From the NCBI GenBank assembly GCA_007844125.1, contig CM017572.1, forward strand, positions 39,432,420 to 39,496,419: a stretch of DNA of 64,000 nt. The letters run 5' to 3'. Made by a program: the position numbers and the translations under genes. The DNA comes from Sinonovacula constricta. Taxonomy: Eukaryota; Mollusca; Bivalvia; Cardiida; Solecurtidae. The notes under the pieces were generated by a model. It saw only the letters and a list, made by a program, of their open reading frames with translations. It was not told where the DNA came from and did no database searches. Shown one piece after another: positions 63,201 through 64,000 of this stretch (positions are counted from its first letter, which is position 1; each line of letters starts with the position of its first letter).

Positions 63201-63473
63201 CTGACTAAACATGGGTTCTCCCTTCACCATGACACCCGAATCTCATCACAATGACCACACATACAACTGTATCACAAGAACAGCATATCCGATTAAATTA
63301 CTTAACAGCGTTGCACTGTTTTATGACAAAATGAAGTCCGCACCTGGTTCCATTTCGACGTATTGTAGTGGGCACACCTTGCCAATCTCCTCTACCCTGT
63401 CGACAATCGCGCCCACCTGTGATCCAACCATCCCGTGTTCGATCCTCCCGCATTTGTGGGAACCCTTCAGTAC
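60230..63473 (-). CDS. Phytanoyl-CoA dioxygenase family protein, 3' part (L-proline trans-4-hydroxylase-like)
   Basis: Three minus-strand exons: 63344-63473, 62917-63068 and 60230-60367 (TAA), phases 1 then 0, all with GT-AG borders. The 5' exons lie beyond 64000. The family are Fe(II)/2-oxoglutarate dioxygenases. Exon A reads VLKGSHKCGRIEHG, a hallmark that precedes the distal metal ligand. Exon B reads GDALFFDCNLLHCSSQNLS, with the second iron-binding His in LLHCS, then ERRWAFLCAYN, whose Arg would hold 2-oxoglutarate, and KEHHHPQYTKLEK. The last exon starts VKNAAILACNEHSLEGKDFW. The first HxD pair must be upstream. The substrate cannot be told from the sequence. The intron before the last exon is 2.5 kb and contains the 52-bp minisatellite. 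Confidence 0.85.
61075..62735 (-). repeat. Minisatellite, 52-bp unit, about 32 copies, in the dioxygenase last intron
   Basis: The + strand unit contains GTATTGGTGTATACATGTAT, ATACAGGAGATACACAGCT and (G/T)TGCTGACC(T/A)GAT. Differences fall at few fixed positions (tacagg/taaagg/tacata; cctg/ccag; tttg/tgtg). As 52 is not a multiple of 3 and the unit has no minus-strand stop, all three minus frames stay open for up to 564 codons. None is a gene. Confidence 0.95.
62755..62900. repeat. Tandem repeat, about 60-65 bp x3, next to the dioxygenase exon donor
   Basis: TGCAACTAAGGTGGGGGTAT (with TGCAATTAAGG and TGCAACTAAGGTAGG variants) recurs three times, the last 10-20 bases from the donor of exon 62917-63068. 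Confidence 0.7.
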
Positions 63474-63759
63474 CTGTCGGAAAGTTTATTTCTGGCATAT
63501 GTAAACCTCATGGGTGATAAGAGCAGATCATAGCGGTTATTTTCAAATCTAAAATTTCGGGCGACATATTGTACAGTGGGTTATACCTGAGGTCATGATA
63601 CTGAACAGTTTTTGTTAAAGTGGTCAATGGAGTAAACAACTCAAACCACCAGAGCTGGAATATAATTACACGAATGGTGATGAAATTAACAAGGAGACTC
63701 TATTTCAAGTCGGCTTAGGAATTTCTTCAGACACTTGAAATACAGGAGACAATGCAGAT

Positions 63760-63900
63760 GTAGACAAAGAATATATGACAGAGTCCTATGAGTATTGCAA
63801 CATATATCAAACACTAAAAAGGCGCAGGTCAAAGGTTTTCACATGCAAACCAAATGTAAAAGTAAGAACAATTCTGTGATGAGTCATTTACAGCCTTACA
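63760..63900 (+). repeat. Dispersed repeat shared with 7755-7870
   Basis: Shared blocks: agtcctatgagtattgcaac, ttcacatgcaaaccaaatgt and tctgtgatgagtcattta. It lies upstream (gene sense) of the dioxygenase exon. Confidence 0.65.
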
Positions 63901-64000
63901 TGACCGATTGGAATGTTACAACCATATATATTTGAAAAGGGACAGGTAAACAACGCTCGGGTACTGTTGCCGCCGTGTATACAAATTCATTTAACCTAAA

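Overview
This is an AT-rich eukaryotic genomic window with no assembled viral or bacterial segment. Its genes have many short exons and GT-AG introns, and the introns and flanks are crowded with tRNA-derived SINEs, MITEs and minisatellites. The proteins are animal proteins: a motile-cilium docking factor, a RABL6 GTPase, a PAN plus C-type lectin secreted protein and a phytanoyl-CoA dioxygenase-family enzyme. Together with the repeat style this suggests a lophotrochozoan, most likely a bivalve mollusc. The clade is inference; the genes are read directly from the sequence.

Layout. (1) 1-14.25 kb, + strand: the last eight coding exons of a gene that starts before the window. It encodes a helical region, then an acidic Glu-rich stretch, a Pro/Ser linker, a coiled coil and a Lys/Ser tail. 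(2) 18.38-29.62 kb, - strand: a complete 12-exon ODAD3 (CCDC151) gene, about 540 aa, a subunit of the outer dynein arm docking complex. It converges on gene 1. (3) 30.77-43.61 kb, + strand: a complete 13-exon RABL6 gene, about 829 aa, divergent from ODAD3 across a 1.15-kb shared upstream region. That region carries forkhead, NRF1-like and ETS-like sites and one unassigned minus-strand exon-like block. (4) 43.6-50.5 kb: intergenic, with MITEs, direct repeats and a miniature LTR element (TRIM). (5) 50.56-53.20 kb, - strand: a secreted PAN/Apple plus C-type lectin gene. (6) 53.2-56.7 kb: repeats. (7) 56.7-63.5 kb, - strand: the 3' part of a phytanoyl-CoA dioxygenase-family gene with up to three alternative last exons, a possible cassette exon, a 52-bp minisatellite, and a TTAA-type DNA element carrying the start of a RecQ-like helicase.

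The most unusual signals are these. Two intronic minisatellites, in ODAD3 intron 10 and RABL6 intron 6, look like amplified copies of the preceding exon's 3' end plus its donor splice site. A TRIM-like element has 145-bp LTRs that contain a tRNA-like segment with A and B boxes. The dioxygenase gene has a set of duplicated terminal exons. A RecQ-like helicase start lies inside a near-perfect 32-nt inverted repeat within a TTAA element. No computation or database search was run; exon borders were set by hand from splice sites, reading phase and family resemblance.
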